Shown here one piece after another: positions 1 through 11,841 of a stretch of DNA of 64,000 nucleotides. Every line of letters starts with the position of its first letter. Positions within the stretch are counted from its first letter, which is position 1. The DNA comes from Endomychus coccineus. Lineage: Eukaryota > Arthropoda > Insecta > Coleoptera > Endomychidae. The position numbers were made by a program, and so were the translations under genes. The notes beneath the pieces were generated by a model. The model did not search any database. It had not been told where the DNA came from and saw only the letters and a list, made by a program, of their open reading frames with translations. The DNA lies in contig OY294068.1 of NCBI GenBank assembly GCA_958510875.1, forward strand, positions 195,696,315 to 195,760,314. The letters run 5' to 3'.

Positions 1-2
1 GT

Positions 3-179
3 AGTAATGAGGAGCCCTTAGTTGAATCAGTTTCCGCTTCAATTACTACTACATTTCAACAGCCACTGCAGCCTTCCCCAAAAACGGTATCTAGCAAAGC
101 ACCAGAATCGGATACTGCTTTTAGTTTTAAAGAATGTACTAATGATTTACTACAATTTACAGGAACAATAAATTGTTAA
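3..179 (+). CDS. 3' end of an unrecognised gene (partial last exon)
   Basis: The window opens inside a reading frame of 58 codons ending in TAA at 177-179. The peptide is rich in Ser, Thr, Pro and Gln (for example TTTFQQPLQPSP) and ends in TINC. No known domain is visible. Two AATAAA signals follow at 266-271 and 290-295, in AT-rich sequence like a 3' UTR, so this looks like a genuine terminal exon. Its upstream part lies outside the window, so the product cannot be named. It could be a low-complexity tail of a host nuclear protein or the C-terminus of a transposon gene. That it is coding is inferred from the open frame, its composition and the poly(A) signals. Confidence 0.45.
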   Translation, partial: SNEEPLVESVSASITTTFQQPLQPSPKTVSSKAPESDTAFSFKECTNDLLQFTGTINC

Positions 180-265
180 TATTTATTATTAATACGTCAA
201 CATTTTTAGAATTATATTTTCCGCAAGAAAACTTTTCAACAATGTACAATATACTTTCTCACAGA

Positions 266-295
266 AATAAATTGACAATTTTTTATTTAAATAAA
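266..295 (+). promoter_or_regulatory. Two candidate poly(A) signals
   Basis: AATAAA occurs at 266-271 and 290-295, about 90-115 bases after the stop codon at 177-179. Spacing and position fit the 3' end of the partial gene at the left edge. The motif is common by chance in AT-rich DNA. Confidence 0.35.
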
Positions 296-299
296 ACGT

Positions 300-1635
300 T
301 TACAATTTTACTAAAACTTTTCTTACCTGTATGTTCCCCATTCATATTGTTAGTTATATACCATGTTACATCGTGAAATCAAGAAAATCAACGCATATTT
401 TGCTCCCACCTAATAGTCCGATTATTGTAAATGCTTCCTGATAATACGGATGAAATAAAAGCAAAAATGCTGTAGTGGCGATATACCTACTGTACTTTAA
501 TATCAGTAGACAGAATAGAATAAAAGTATATAATCATGTTAAACATCTGTTTTTGTTCATGAAATTTTCCGGATAGGGCCCAACAATGGATTTTGTATGA
601 ATATACTTATACAGATATGATTTGAAACCAAATTATAGGTTGATGTAGTGGTGAAAAAAGTGAAACTATTATTGTATTGCAATATAAATCAAATAATTGT
701 GATGTGATAATGTCCTCGATAGAAACAAATGTTTTTCACTGGTTAAGAATATATAAAAATATACTTAATTGCCCAGATGTAGATGAACAAAGTGATAAGC
801 AGCTCATAGTCTGCGCTTCAATATAGTTACTTTCACGCACACATAAATCGGAGAATGGCAAAAGAAGAAACGGCCTTACAAATTGCTATTATACCAATGT
901 GGTCAGTAAGTGAATCAGTTTAATTGCCAAAATACCAGTCTTTTTCTGTAAAACATGGAAGAAACCCACATTTGTCATTAACATTCTTCTATGTCTACAG
1001 CTACACTGTTAATATTGGTTATAAAGTTTTTATTTTTGATGTTTCAACAGTTTAAAAAAAAACGTACCTTACTGCCTTATAAATAGTACGCCCGTGGCGT
1101 GGGGTACCCTGGAAATCAGTTTAAAATACCATATACAATACACGCCTATGCCGTGGGGTGCTATTCCTCTATCCGTACTGGATTTCTACACGTCATGTTG
1201 ACGATACAAAATTTTCTAGTTACGAATAGACTGACTAACTCTAGTATATCCGAGTTCGTTGATTTCGACCTAAAGGGATTACTCTCAGCTATAGAAAAAT
1301 CTGAATCATTAAATTGCTTTTTCCTGTAAGAATGTCTATCCTTTCTGAATTACCTAGAGATTTGTCATTATAGTGTTTCAAGAGTTATAAGCTTTTTTGA
1401 GAAATGGTGTGATCTGTATTCAAAATACTATAAATATTATAAGGGCAAAACGTTCTTTATACCGAATTAGCATGTTCCTTCTAGTTTTGCCCACATAGTA
1501 TTTTGAAACGACTCACAATATGTCGAAGTCAGGAAGTTCATTGAAGGTGTTACCTGAGCGGCTTTATAGCCTGTTCATTCATCTATAAACGGGTTGTATT
1601 GCAAAATTAGAAAACTAATTATGGCCATTGTATAA
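300..1635. other. AT-rich non-coding DNA
   Basis: No frame here resembles a known protein. A 76-codon open frame at 1099-1329 has no recognisable domain and is probably chance. I see no repeat structure. Confidence 0.5.
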
Positions 1636-1639
1636 CGTT

Positions 1640-1965
1640 ATTTGCTGAAGGTTCACATGACTTTTTGAACACGCTAAACAATCTATTTGATTCATTCAAA
1701 TTCATTGTAGAAATAGAAACAGATAAGTAGCTTAATTTCTTTGATAATATCATCAAAGATGCTCACATTTGGAATTCTACATATACAGAAAGCCTACTCA
1801 AACCAATGGGTATACTCCAGCAGATTCAGCTACACAATTCAGTTATAGAATAGGTCCATTCTTGATTTTTGATTATATAATGTGAAACGCCCCTTTCAGC
1901 CAGTGAAATTATAACAACGAAGTTGAGAATCTTCGTAGGAGAATGGTCATCAGTTAGGCTAATAT
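1640..1965 (+). pseudogene. Penelope-like element fragment, end of RT domain
   Basis: Around 1660-1760 the translation resembles the late RT region of Penelope-like elements: a stretch like FLNTLNNLFDSFKFIVEIE followed by an LNFFDN block corresponding to INFLD. At about 1780-1860 it reads IYRKPTQTNGYTPADSATQF, a characteristic PLE signature. A segment matching bases 59281-59315 of the better copy follows at 1895-1940. Stops and frameshifts are frequent, so it is dead. The matching 3' tail appears at 3560-3790, with a hAT relic between. PLEs are retroelements with an RT related to telomerase and usually a GIY-YIG endonuclease; the endonuclease is not present here. Confidence 0.75.
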
Positions 1966-2199
1966 GAAGAAAAAAAAAGTAGGAAATATGATCATATGTA
2001 TGAAAGAAATTTAGGTGAAATATGAAAAAAAAAATTTAAATATGAAATTATTTGAAAATTAATATTTTAAATTTCACAATCAATTGCTTTTTAATGGGGT
2101 AGTTTGAAATAGGACAAAACATAGTTCAATATTTTGTTATTTAAAAACATATGTACCAAAACAATTTTTAAATGATTAATTTAATTATTCAAACAATAA

Positions 2200-3250
2200 A
2201 CAATTAAGTATTTCTCGAAAATCTCTAACAAAAAATTTCGCCTCCTACCAGTATACATATGTTTGAATGCAGAAAAATCTTCTCTCTATGTCAACAGACG
2301 TAATAGGGGCGTTTTTTAAATGTGACAAAATTTCTGGTTCCAATGTAAATGTTTCATCTAAATATCCAATTAAAGCATTGGCTGCTTGTAAAAGAAATTT
2401 GTAGCCATGGTTCTTATCAATTACTGCTTTCAATTTTTTATATATGTGGTTTTCAATATGTCCCGGAACATTTTTGCATTTTTGCTCAAATTCTTTCATT
2501 AAATTTACCGTCTCTATCAAAGATAATTTGGATGACTCTGATTGGATAATAGTGTTTGAAATTAAATTATAATTGGTTTTTATAAATGAAACTTGTTGAC
2601 ATAAAATGTAATTGGTCAGCAATTTTTTTGCTTGTAAGATAGGCTGAGAACAATCATCTTCAAATTCTTGCATAATAGTTTTCATTTACGTAAAGTTTTC
2701 GGCATAAAAAGGAGCAGCCTCTGACCACGTTCCCCAAATGTGTTAAAATGGGTTGAGGTGGAAGGGGAAGATTAGGTAAATGCTCTCTATAAAATTGAAT
2801 TCTGAGTGGAGCTTTTACCCTATTTAATGCAAGGGCCAAACAAGTAGTATGAATTAATTGCGGATAAAATTTTTTTAGCTTTTAGCCTGTCTTGACCATA
2901 TAAGGTGCTGCATCTGATAAAAGAGGTATAAACTTTTCATTAGGAATAGCCTCAGGAAGAAAAAAAGTTTGTTAAAGTGTCTTGTATAAATCTAGTAACA
3001 GTTAAGGCATTTGTTTGAGGAAGTTCTTTGCAAGCAATTAACTATGATTTTGTAAAATTTTCATTCTTAAAAGCCCCAATCATTAAATGGGTAATGTAAC
3101 GTCCTGAGGCATCTGTCGTGTCATCTACGCTTATAAAAAAATAATTTGGCAACAAATAAATGGGCCCCAACGGTGTCGGGTAATAAATTCTTAGTACCTA
3201 CTTTCGGATTAAGTGAATAATTTAAACATCAACAATATTATTGGGATTTA
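2200..3250 (-). pseudogene. hAT-superfamily transposase relic
   Basis: Read on the minus strand from about 3180, the translation includes YFFISVDDTTDASGRYI and ITHLMIGAFKNE, then LLSDAAPYMVKTG, a TTCLALALNRV stretch, and finally an open 146-codon segment (2245-2685). That segment ends NAPITSVDIERRFFCIQ, the signature of the hAT C-terminal dimerisation domain (family form: APxTSxDxERSFS). Several stops interrupt the upstream part. The order catalytic-core fragments, insertion region, dimerisation domain is right for hAT. AT-rich runs such as AAATATG at about 1980-2060 and 3400-3490 may be decayed element ends, but no clean terminal repeats were found. It sits inside a Penelope-like copy. Confidence 0.75.
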
Positions 3251-3559
3251 CCAGTGATTGTCCTTTTTTTAAAATTATACCTGCTACATGCAAAACCAGT
3301 GAAGCAACACAAATTGAGAGCTTTTAAATTTACTTTACTCCCAAGAATAATAAAATGTTTTGGTTAAATTGTATAGGAAGGAATTATTTTGTAAAATTGT
3401 TACAGATATGCTAAAAATTAAAAAATAGTTAAAAATATGGAAAATTCAGAAAAATTCCATATATGAAAAATATGCCAAATATAAAAATTTCATAAATGGC
3501 TCACTTTAGTCATCACAAATCTTTGTACAAGAACATGATTTCTAAAAGAAGAAGGAAAA

Positions 3560-3795
3560 TGGTGACGAATATCTAGTTTACTTACTCAGAAAGATAGCAA
3601 TTTGAAGAATGCAAATTCGTCTCCAGTTGAGGTTAATCCTTTGTAGAGTGTCCAAACATGCACATTTTAGTTCTCAATTTGGTTTGCGCTGGTGATGGCT
3701 ACTTAATAGCTGAAAGGTTCTCAGTAGTTTAACAGTATCTTAAGTAAATGGAGGTGATTGTTTCTGATTTATAGGGACATGAATACTCGTCTTGA
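3560..3795 (+). mobile_element. Penelope-like element 3' tail
   Basis: This stretch aligns by eye with the 3' end of the best PLE copy at 59850-60060. Both carry a CTCCAGTTGAGGTTAA-like block, an ACATTT...AATTTGGTTT block, then GAAAG/GTCCTCAGTAGTTT and a GGTGATTATTTCT-like end. With the fragment at 1640-1965 it forms one disrupted copy. The linker and endonuclease region expected between the two pieces is missing. Confidence 0.65.
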
Positions 3796-3799
3796 ATCC

Positions 3800-5925
3800 C
3801 TTGGATACCACTCACCTGTTCTAACATAGGAACCAGTGGCGGCCAGCAGGGCTGGACTGTCCTAAAGGCGAATCGGTGTAATACTATATACACCGGTCTT
3901 AGCGATCGGCCCTGACTGGCTTCATGGAGCAAAACAATTATGGTATCAAAAGAAGGAGAATGAGTGGAAATTCACGACATAGTAGTGAAATATGTGAAAA
4001 TAAAAAATTATGTAAGTTGTTAAAAGAGACATAATAATAATCCACTGTGATCAATTCATCACGTGACTTCTACCACTTGAGCGGGTCGGATATAAATACT
4101 TCTCAGTAGTCTATCCACGACCTGAAGTTGAAGTTGGTGTCTTTAGAGACACAATGGTTTCTTCAAATTCCTGCAAATCTTAGAATCTCGGACACTTAAA
4201 ATAAACATTTGTAACCAGAAAAACACAATTGTCATTATGGTTGAATAAAATACTATAATTCCATTCGAAAAAATTAAGATGGATGTCAAAAAAATCACTA
4301 AAACCGTGGCTATCGCATCTGATTACGTAACTGTTTCTATTTCTACCTTTTCAAAGCGGTCTCTGAAATTTTAAATCCGTACGACCACTAGGAATGGCGC
4401 ATTGGTCTCCACACTTGTGATTTATTATTTTGCAGCTTATATTGAATACAGGTGCTTACTAGACTAATAACCTCCTTTGTCTTTGAGCATCTTTGGCCTC
4501 CTCTAAGTTTATGAATCACCATCGTTATCCTTTGTTCACCTTATTTATAGCCGAACTTATGTTTCTTTAATTGTACTTGCATATCGTCTGAGGATGGCAT
4601 GAAACGTCAGAATTCGAGTAACAGATGTTAAAAATTGAGGCGATATTAACATAGTACCTACCTAGTATTTAATTTTACAATAATAAGACCCGAATGAACA
4701 ATAAACTAAATTCGGATTAATATTTCAAAGACTAAGAAAACCATTTCGATGAATATTCAATTGCCCCTGAATCGAAATAATGGATAATTTGTGACTTAGC
4801 AGTTAAAGATAATTGCCCTCATCAATTAGTAACGGAACAAACTAATCGATTTCGATACGAGAAGTCGCACGGAAAATTATTTGAAAGTTCTAATATCGTG
4901 AATAATTAACGTCAAAAGGCACTCTAAGGAAATTTAAAGTTATCTATATAACTATATTCACTTTAAATTATCGTTTGTAACCGTGCACAGTGGTAATTTG
5001 TACTGAGACTTCCATCCCCCTACCTTACCTTAGGATATTCAAGAATTGATACTGAAAAGTTGAGTCTCTACGATAACTAACTCGATCGAAAATTACCTCA
5101 GGCCGAATGAAATAATCCCGACTTGATATCTTGCAGTGCTCAAACAATGGGGCTTACGTGGTACTAAATGTCGGGGTATTTAAATGTAGATGATTCATTA
5201 TCAAACCAATTCAGCCAATGAAAAATCTAGTATTCTCAGTGTTCCACCAGTCGTGAACGTCTTATTATGAACATGTTCCGAGAGAGGTCGAAATTTTAAT
5301 TGTAGTTATAATCCGAGAAATCGGATAGAGAGGTTTATTTTATTTAAAAAAATATGGATACGATCATGCATGTGGAAGTAAATCCGTGCCACTCTCGACC
5401 CTCTCTCCAGTTGAATACGTTTTTATGCCAATCTTCTACTACTTCATTATGAATTTAAAGCTTTAATGAACCCTTGAGTATGATATTTCTCATTAAGATT
5501 ATATTGTAATTAAAAATAATTACGCGCTCTCGTATTGTTCTAATGGACTCTATTAACCGTAAGCAACGTGTGTGAAATACCTTTAATGAGGTGCTTTGTC
5601 ACAATGATTATTAAAAGTTGGATATTACTACGCTTGGAACGAATGAAGAAATGAGGTGATTAAGAAAAGAAAATCATCATAGAACGTTATTACAACAGTT
5701 CTCACTAAAAGCCTGCTTGTGCCAGAAATATTATGCAAAATTTTGATTGTTCAGTAATTTTCATTCGTTTGAATATTGATTGAATCATAATATAATAATG
5801 ATATCCCTTTCAACTCAAGGAATCATTACAGGAATGACATCAACATCAAGAAATTGGAGAGAAAATGATATGTAGAGATTTGAAAATGTATTAGCACTAT
5901 TTTATAATTATTTGATATAATCTTG
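3800..5925. other. Non-coding DNA, possible PLE tail near 4590-4650
   Basis: No protein-like frame. At about 4590-4625 the sequence reads GTCTGAGGATGGCATGAAACGTCAG, resembling the conserved non-coding tail of Penelope-like elements (GAAGATGGC...GAAACGTC). A small palindrome with 7-base arms (CGGTGTA/TACACCG) lies near 3874-3895. The rest is unremarkable AT-rich sequence. Confidence 0.4.
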
Positions 5926-5929
5926 TTCA

Positions 5930-6300
5930 AGGTTATACGTCTCCTTGAGCCAGCAAAATTGTAACAACAAAGTTGAAAAACCTTAGCAAATAGCGTTGGA
6001 CAATCTTTACGTCGAATCTTCAATCAATAACTTGATTTCTGAACAAAACAGATTTCGGAATGCAACCACTAACCATATTAGAATCATTTCCTTGCAAAAG
6101 TTCAATTAAATTCAATGGTATCACTTATGATCCTTTAGTAACTGAGAAATTTCATGATTTATTTCCGGAATTTGCGATACAACTCGTTTATAAATGTAAG
6201 AAAATTCTGAAAAAAGTTAGGGCAACACCTTTGGTGAAGTTTCCGACAAATAATAGGTACATTTGTTTTCTAAATCAGTTTACTCTAATGACAGGCGGAC
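5930..6300 (+). pseudogene. Penelope-like element fragment, linker region
   Basis: The translation at about 6110-6220 (NGITYDPLVTEKFHDLFPEF, then AIQLVYKCKKILKK) matches the RT-to-endonuclease linker of the PLE copy at 59460-59520. The DNA at 5935-5985 matches 59275-59330. The start is frameshifted. At 6255-6300 the DNA already resembles the PLE 3' tail (CAGTTTACTCTAATGA), so the endonuclease region is deleted. A DDE transposase relic follows directly, and a further piece of PLE tail appears at 7480-7620. Confidence 0.65.
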
Positions 6301-6399
6301 TAGACGAGCTCAAGGTAGTCACTTTTTTATTTTCAAGTCCGAGACCTGCCGACTTCTTCCTATCACAGTCAAATCTCACCAAAGCAAGAAAATAAAGAA

Positions 6400-6895
6400 A
6401 AATGAACTATTTTACAGGCGGAGTGAGAAAGCGGATGGGTTCTAAATGCCTTGTGGCTTACTGCAAAGAATATTAAAGTATCCTGCTTATACTATTATGG
6501 AGACAAGACGGTAGAACTTTTGAAAAATGGTTCGATTATTTCCTCTTACCAATCATTCCTCCGAATAGCGTGATGATAATGGACAATACAAGCTATCATA
6601 GTCGCCAATTGCATAAGGTTCCAAGCTCAAATAATACGAAATTGGAAATTCGTAACTACATGACAGCGGATGATATATATTTTGAAAGATCTCATACAAA
6701 ATTTTAAAGGCGTTTTGTATCAAACAGTTTATGTTTGTGATGCATTGGCTGAGGTTATGAAACATGCAATGCTACGACTCTCTTCCTATTGTTGTATCTT
6801 CGATATAATAGAGCATATGTGGCATCAATTAAAAACAAAGGTTAAGTCAGAAAATATTTCCCCGACTTTGAGTGGTGCTGTTTTGAAATAAATGA
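6400..6895 (+). pseudogene. Tc1/IS630-type DDE transposase relic
   Basis: At 6515-6620 the plus strand encodes FEKWFDYFLLPIIPP and NSVMIMDNTSYHSRQ; MDNTSYHS is the second catalytic Asp block of IS630/Tc1-type DDE transposases. At 6775-6850 it encodes LSSYCCIFDIIEHMWHQLK, corresponding to LPPYxxxxNPIEHxWxQLK, the third catalytic block, with the NPIE core partly lost. Stops separate the pieces and the N-terminus is not visible. A related relic in the opposite orientation lies at 27780-28620. Flanking sequences on both sides match a PLE tail, so it probably inserted into a PLE. Confidence 0.7.
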
Positions 6896-7479
6896 AAAAA
6901 TGTTAATGATATTTTCTCAGAAAGTTGGAAAAATTCTACATTCTGTAGAACTGTAGAAAATTCTTATATTACTCTGGATCATAATGTAATTAAACTGATT
7001 AAAATAAACGTTTTTAAGGATATCGACACCGAAATGGAACTAGCTACAGTATAACATGTAAAAATTTGAATATTTAAAGTATTTAAAAGTAGCTTAGGTA
7101 GGTACACCGCATGCTATGATAAATAATAAAACTTTGTATTTTTAAGGTTACTCTATTTGTTAGAATTATATAAACATATAATAAGAGTATGATGATTTGT
7201 TTAGAATTCTTTCCAAATTACGTATAATAAATGCATAATTATCCAAAGTTCGGCTCTTTTCGACCTTCTGTTTATTTGCTTCATTATTGTCAAGCTCTTG
7301 CATAGACAATGGGTACTTTTACTGCAGTCACTAAGTTAGAACCATTTTTCGCAAAAAGAACTTCACCAGAAGAACAGAACAGAACCTCAACCATCGGTCT
7401 TATAAAATTGCTGAACCTGCTGGCTGAACTATAATTGGAAGTGAGTCAAAATGAATCCAAAAATATATAAGTTAGTCAT

Positions 7480-7620
7480 ATCCGTGATATGGATTAAACC
7501 TGATTGAGATTGTGTTGTGTTGAGTGAGAACTTGGTATCTGAAAGGTACTTAGTACATCAACAATAAATGTTGTGGATAAGGGTGAATATTTCTTATTTA
7601 TAGTGCTATAGTGTATCCTC
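7480..7620 (+). mobile_element. Penelope-like element 3' tail, second copy
   Basis: The sequence CTGAAAGGTACTTAGTA followed by GTGGATAAGGGTGAATATTTC aligns with 3709-3770 and with 59985-60040, both PLE 3' ends. It probably belongs with the PLE linker fragment at 5930-6300, split by the DDE element. Confidence 0.5.
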
Positions 7621-7624
7621 AGTG

Positions 7625-8880
7625 CGAACTCTTTTACAGTTTATTACATATCTGAAGTTAAGCCATTGACAAAAAAGGCAATAATTTTCCATATTATTTC
7701 AACGTGATGGTACTCCCCCAGATTGCTCTTGAGTATAAAACCTCTGTGGTTTGAGATTTGACAGTCACAAGCTTATGTATAGGGATAAATGGATTAATGG
7801 CTAATACATCAACCGGGAAGCAATATGAACGCATCACATTCTTCTGGCGACGAAATCTAATCACTAACTATAACATCTGAAAGTATTATTTGGAAACAAA
7901 TCAGAAACAAAGGTACTTTCTGCTCATTCAGTCTCATCAATTCAACGGAATACCTCGACAAAAGGCAAAATGAGAAACTCGTTCCGAAAAGTTTTTGTCA
8001 AATTATTCTGACTAATCCGCAAATTAAGATAAATCAAAGAAGTTTTATCAAGTGCCTCAGGAACAAATTTATTTGATAAATCGACAAGCTCTCCTCCGAA
8101 TTTATTTTATTTAATTCCGTTACTTCGAAAGAGTTCAATTCAAAATTGCGTACCATTCGCCCAAACTTTTCCAATCTTTAGATTTAATTTCATTGTCAGT
8201 TAAACAAGTAGATTGAAAACAAAACTGAAACGGAAATGCGAAAGGCAGAGCTGGGAAGTCCGCAAATTGCTTTGAAGTTCATCACTCAATATCATCGTTA
8301 TTCACGAGAACCATTCAGAAGTTTGCGTATTAGTAAGTAAAGTAGTTTGTTCACTTCCTTTACAAACTCTCCGTTAGTGGTGCTCCACCCACGTTTTCCT
8401 CTGTAGATTTATTTTAATTACGACTTAACGAGAAAAACTCTCAACACAAAGAAAGAAAAGCTGTAGGGGATTGTGCTTCGAATATCAACTAAGGATCATC
8501 CACATACACCATGTAGAAGACCTTCGGATCAAATGATAATGAATCACTCTGTTTGTTTGTGAGGCAATTCGGACGTTGAATAAATCTCAGAGGATGTAAT
8601 GATTTCTTGCAACAACAATACCTCATGGATGGATAGTTTGTTATTCAGTTTACAACTACAAATCTTTTTGTCATATGCAAATTGAGATGAGATAGTTTTT
8701 TTCAATCACAAAAATGTCCAAACACATATTATGGATCATACAATACTAGCAGGTAATATCAACTGGAGACGTTCGGTTGGCAGTACTGTGTTCAGTATAA
8801 TCTAATGAAAAACCTCAGTTACCCGATTTGTAGTTTCATAGCTCTGTTCTTGCGTTATAGTTTTGTAAATAGATTGTAAT
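7625..8880. other. Non-coding DNA, no recognisable feature
   Basis: No frame of note and no clear repeats. It may include the decayed 5' untranslated part of the LINE that becomes recognisable at about 9100. Confidence 0.45.
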
Positions 8881-9048
8881 TTTTCATGATCACTATTTGA
8901 AGCTGCACAAGTCGAAATTTTGCGTGAAACGTTCACATAAGCTTACTAAATCTTGAGCCGAGCTTTTTGTGATCTGTACATTGAGTCAGAAGACTTAGAA
9001 CTTCTCTTCTTTTAGCAAATGTCAATCTGTTGGATATAATACTCCCTC

Positions 9049-9639
9049 ATGTCTTTCCACACTCTGCGACTAGGGGCGACTTGGTACTTGTGGTCTTCAT
9101 ACAGTCGTGAAACCGCTATTCATGGAAGAACCTGCATCTACATGCACTATAAAGCAGACTTCGAGGAAGACAATGAACTGAAACAAAAAAACAATGAATT
9201 TAATTTCGAGAGCTCTTGTGCAGTAAGTAAATCTCTCGCTCTTGTAATAATTTGTATATATAGATCTCCACTTGGGTCGGTAGATATATTTTTCGACATC
9301 TTGATTGATTTTCTAGATCACAACTGCAATAAGTACAAAAAGTATAAAATAATATTATGTGGTGATTTTAATTTATGTTTATTGAACAAGAACACCAATA
9401 CTAAAAAATTTTTAATTATTCTTAGCAGCTACAATTTCACCCAAACTATATTTAGTGCCAAAAGGGTAACAAAAGTGTCACAATCTTTAATTGACAATAT
9501 TTTTATCAATTTTAAAAATAAATATAAAGGAGAAGTTCTAACAACTGCTCTCTCCGATCATCATGGGCAAGTTATCAGGGTTAGCACAGGCAGTGCAGGA
9601 CAGTGTGGCCTTAGATCAAAAAAATCTTTTCTGATATAA
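9049..9639 (+). pseudogene. LINE endonuclease domain (EEP/AP-endonuclease-like)
   Basis: A 196-codon frame. From about residue 18 it reads SYSRETAIHGRTCIY, then LALVIICIYRSPLGS and the GDFN motif (within ILCGDFNLCLL), and near the end ALSDHHGQV, the SDH motif. Those are the signature motifs of the endonuclease/exonuclease/phosphatase fold that nicks target DNA in LINEs. The first 17 or so residues do not look like the family, and the N-terminal motifs are missing. The frame ends at 9637-9639 because of a shift at about 9627; in another frame the protein continues (SDIKLNDILHELQNENW) through the linker, with a TAG near 9697. Inactive as it stands. Confidence 0.85.
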
Positions 9640-9910
9640 AACTTAATGATATCCTTCATGAACTTCAAAATGAAAATTGGAGAAGTGTTTATAATTAGGT
9701 AAATCCAAATATCGCCTATAATCACTTTATAAATAAATTGAATACTACCATAAATCTAATAGTCCAACCAAAAATTGTGAACCAACGTAATAAACATAAT
9801 ATTTGGATTACCAAAGGAATCAGAGTATCTTGCAAAGATAAAAGAAAATTGTTTAAACAAAGTATACTAGGCTCTATACCATCAGAATATTACAAGCAGT
9901 ACTTATCTTG

Positions 9911-11743
9911 AAAAATGTAATAATTGAAGCTAAGAAAATGTGCAATATCGGGTACATTCTATCCTCGAAAAATAAATGCAAGGCTACTTGGAGTGTAGTA
10001 AATGAATATCTAGGGAAAAATGTCTCTGACAGAAACATAAATATTCTCAAACACATTAAAGTGAACTCGGCATATGAAACTGACTGTTTGGATTTTGTAA
10101 ATGCATTTTTCATTCAATCCGGACCAATAGAAGAAACACAAAGACCTTTAGCGAATTTGAAACTTAAAAATTCCACCAATAAAAGCATTTTCTTAAAGGC
10201 AACAGTTGCAAATGAAGTTTATAATATTATCATGACGCTCAAAAATTCTTCAACCATTGGAGAGGATGAGATTCCCATGAATGTCCTGAAAAAAGTAGCA
10301 CACATCATAGCAGAACCTATAAGCTTTATAATTAACTTAACCTTTACAACTGGGATATTTCCAGACAAATTAAAAACTTCTAAGATCAAGCCAGTTTTCA
10401 AAAAAGGCTCAATATGTGATATAGACAATTATCGTCCAATTGCAATACTCTCAAATCTGAGCAAAATCTTTGAGAAAGCTATACATGGAAGATTTATCAA
10501 TTTCATTGAAAATGAGTCTCTTCTCTCCGACTCCCAAAACGGATTTAGAAAGCGGAGAACTACCACCAGGGCAATATATGTAGCTCTTGGCGAAATCATA
10601 AATTTTCTTAACAACAGAAAACATACATTGGCAATGTGCATAGATCTATCCAAGGCTTTCGATTGCGTAAACCATGACATATTAATTACTAAAATGGAGC
10701 AGTATGGTTTCAGGGGTGTATCTCTGCAACTAATAAAATCTTATCTTAGCAATAGAAATCAATATGTAACAGAAATAAATGATCTTGGCCAAAACGTAAG
10801 TTCCAGCAAAATTATAAATACTAAAGGTGTACCGCAAGGTTCGATCCTGGGGCCCTTATTATTCCTGCTGTATATAAACGATTTACCCGAAATAATAGCT
10901 TATATCCTTGTTCAGTTCGCGGATGATACATCCTTGATATTTGGTGAAGATACAGACAAAGAGCTTGAAGACAAAATCCCAGAATCACTGAAACTGGTTC
11001 AAAGCTGGTTTACTGAGAATAAATTAAAAATGAACGTAAATGAAACGCAGCTAATTGAATTTTCCCATAAGCATACACAAAATCATCTTAATATTATTAT
11101 AAATGGCACTACTTTGACCCCAGTTAATAGTGTCAAATTCCTAGGGGTAGTAATTGATTCAAGGTTAAACTGGCATCATCACATCGATGTTTTAGCAGGA
11201 AACCTCTTCAAATTCTGCTATGCTATTAGAGTACTAAGACTTACGGTTGACTTAGCAACATGTTTTACTGTCTATCATAGCCATGTAGAATCCCGAATTC
11301 GCTACGGTATTATTTTCTGGGGTAATTCGACTAACGTGTCAAGAATCTTCATTCTCCAAAAGCTATGCCTCAGAAATATCCTTGACTCAAAAAATCGTGA
11401 AAGTTGTAAAAGACACTTTATCTCGCGAAACATACTTACACTAACAAGTTTATATATATTGGAGTGTGTAAAGTTCGTAGCACAAAATAAATATCTATTT
11501 GAAGACCAGATAGCTGATCATAAACATAATACTAGATCTAAGAATAATCTTACAGTGGATAAATTAAACTTTACCTACCTTCAAAAAAATGTGAAACATT
11601 CAATAATCAAAATCTATAACAAACTTCCGATTCAGGTTCGAGATCTTAATATAAATTCGTTGAAGTATAAGCTTAAACATTTTTTAGCAAGTAGAGGCTA
11701 CTACACGATACAAGAGTTTCTCTGTGATGAGATAGAAATATAA
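9911..11743 (+). pseudogene. LINE reverse transcriptase, long open segment
   Basis: About 610 uninterrupted codons. There is no good ATG start because this is the downstream part of a longer ORF2; a shift near 9908 separates it from the linker. RT landmarks in order, with rough residue numbers: KPVFKKGS and NYRPIAILSN (160-180), QNGFRKRRTT (210), DLSKAFDCVNH (246-256, first catalytic Asp), GVPQGSILGPLLFLLYINDL (307-326), FADD (337-340, catalytic pair), and KFLGVVIDSRLNW. The C-terminal region ends with YLQKNVKHSIIKIYNKLP, also seen in the copy at 27027-27482. All catalytic Asp residues are present, so loss of function comes from the upstream breaks. The long open frame suggests a fairly young insertion. 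Confidence 0.92.
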
Positions 11744-11825
11744 TACTAGATTTAAGATATTCTGTGTACTTATCTGACATGTCCTACGCCAATCGGCAAT
11801 ATTTAGGAACTAATAAAATTATCAT

Positions 11826-11841
11826 TTACTTACTTACTTAC
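11826..11841 (+). repeat. (TTAC)4 tail of the LINE
   Basis: Four perfect TTAC units directly after the sequence ACTAATAAAATTATCA, about 80 bases past the ORF stop. Short tandem repeats at LINE 3' ends arise by slippage during target-primed reverse transcription, so this probably marks the 3' terminus. Confidence 0.65.

Noticed and set aside
1099..1329. A 76-codon open frame as a gene
   Set aside because: No domain, no codon pattern or neighbouring signals; expected by chance.
2245..2685. A small host gene of 146 residues
   Set aside because: It ends with the hAT dimerisation signature and continues upstream as broken hAT sequence.
3729..3932. A 67-codon antisense frame as a gene
   Set aside because: It overlaps the PLE tail and has no recognisable motif.
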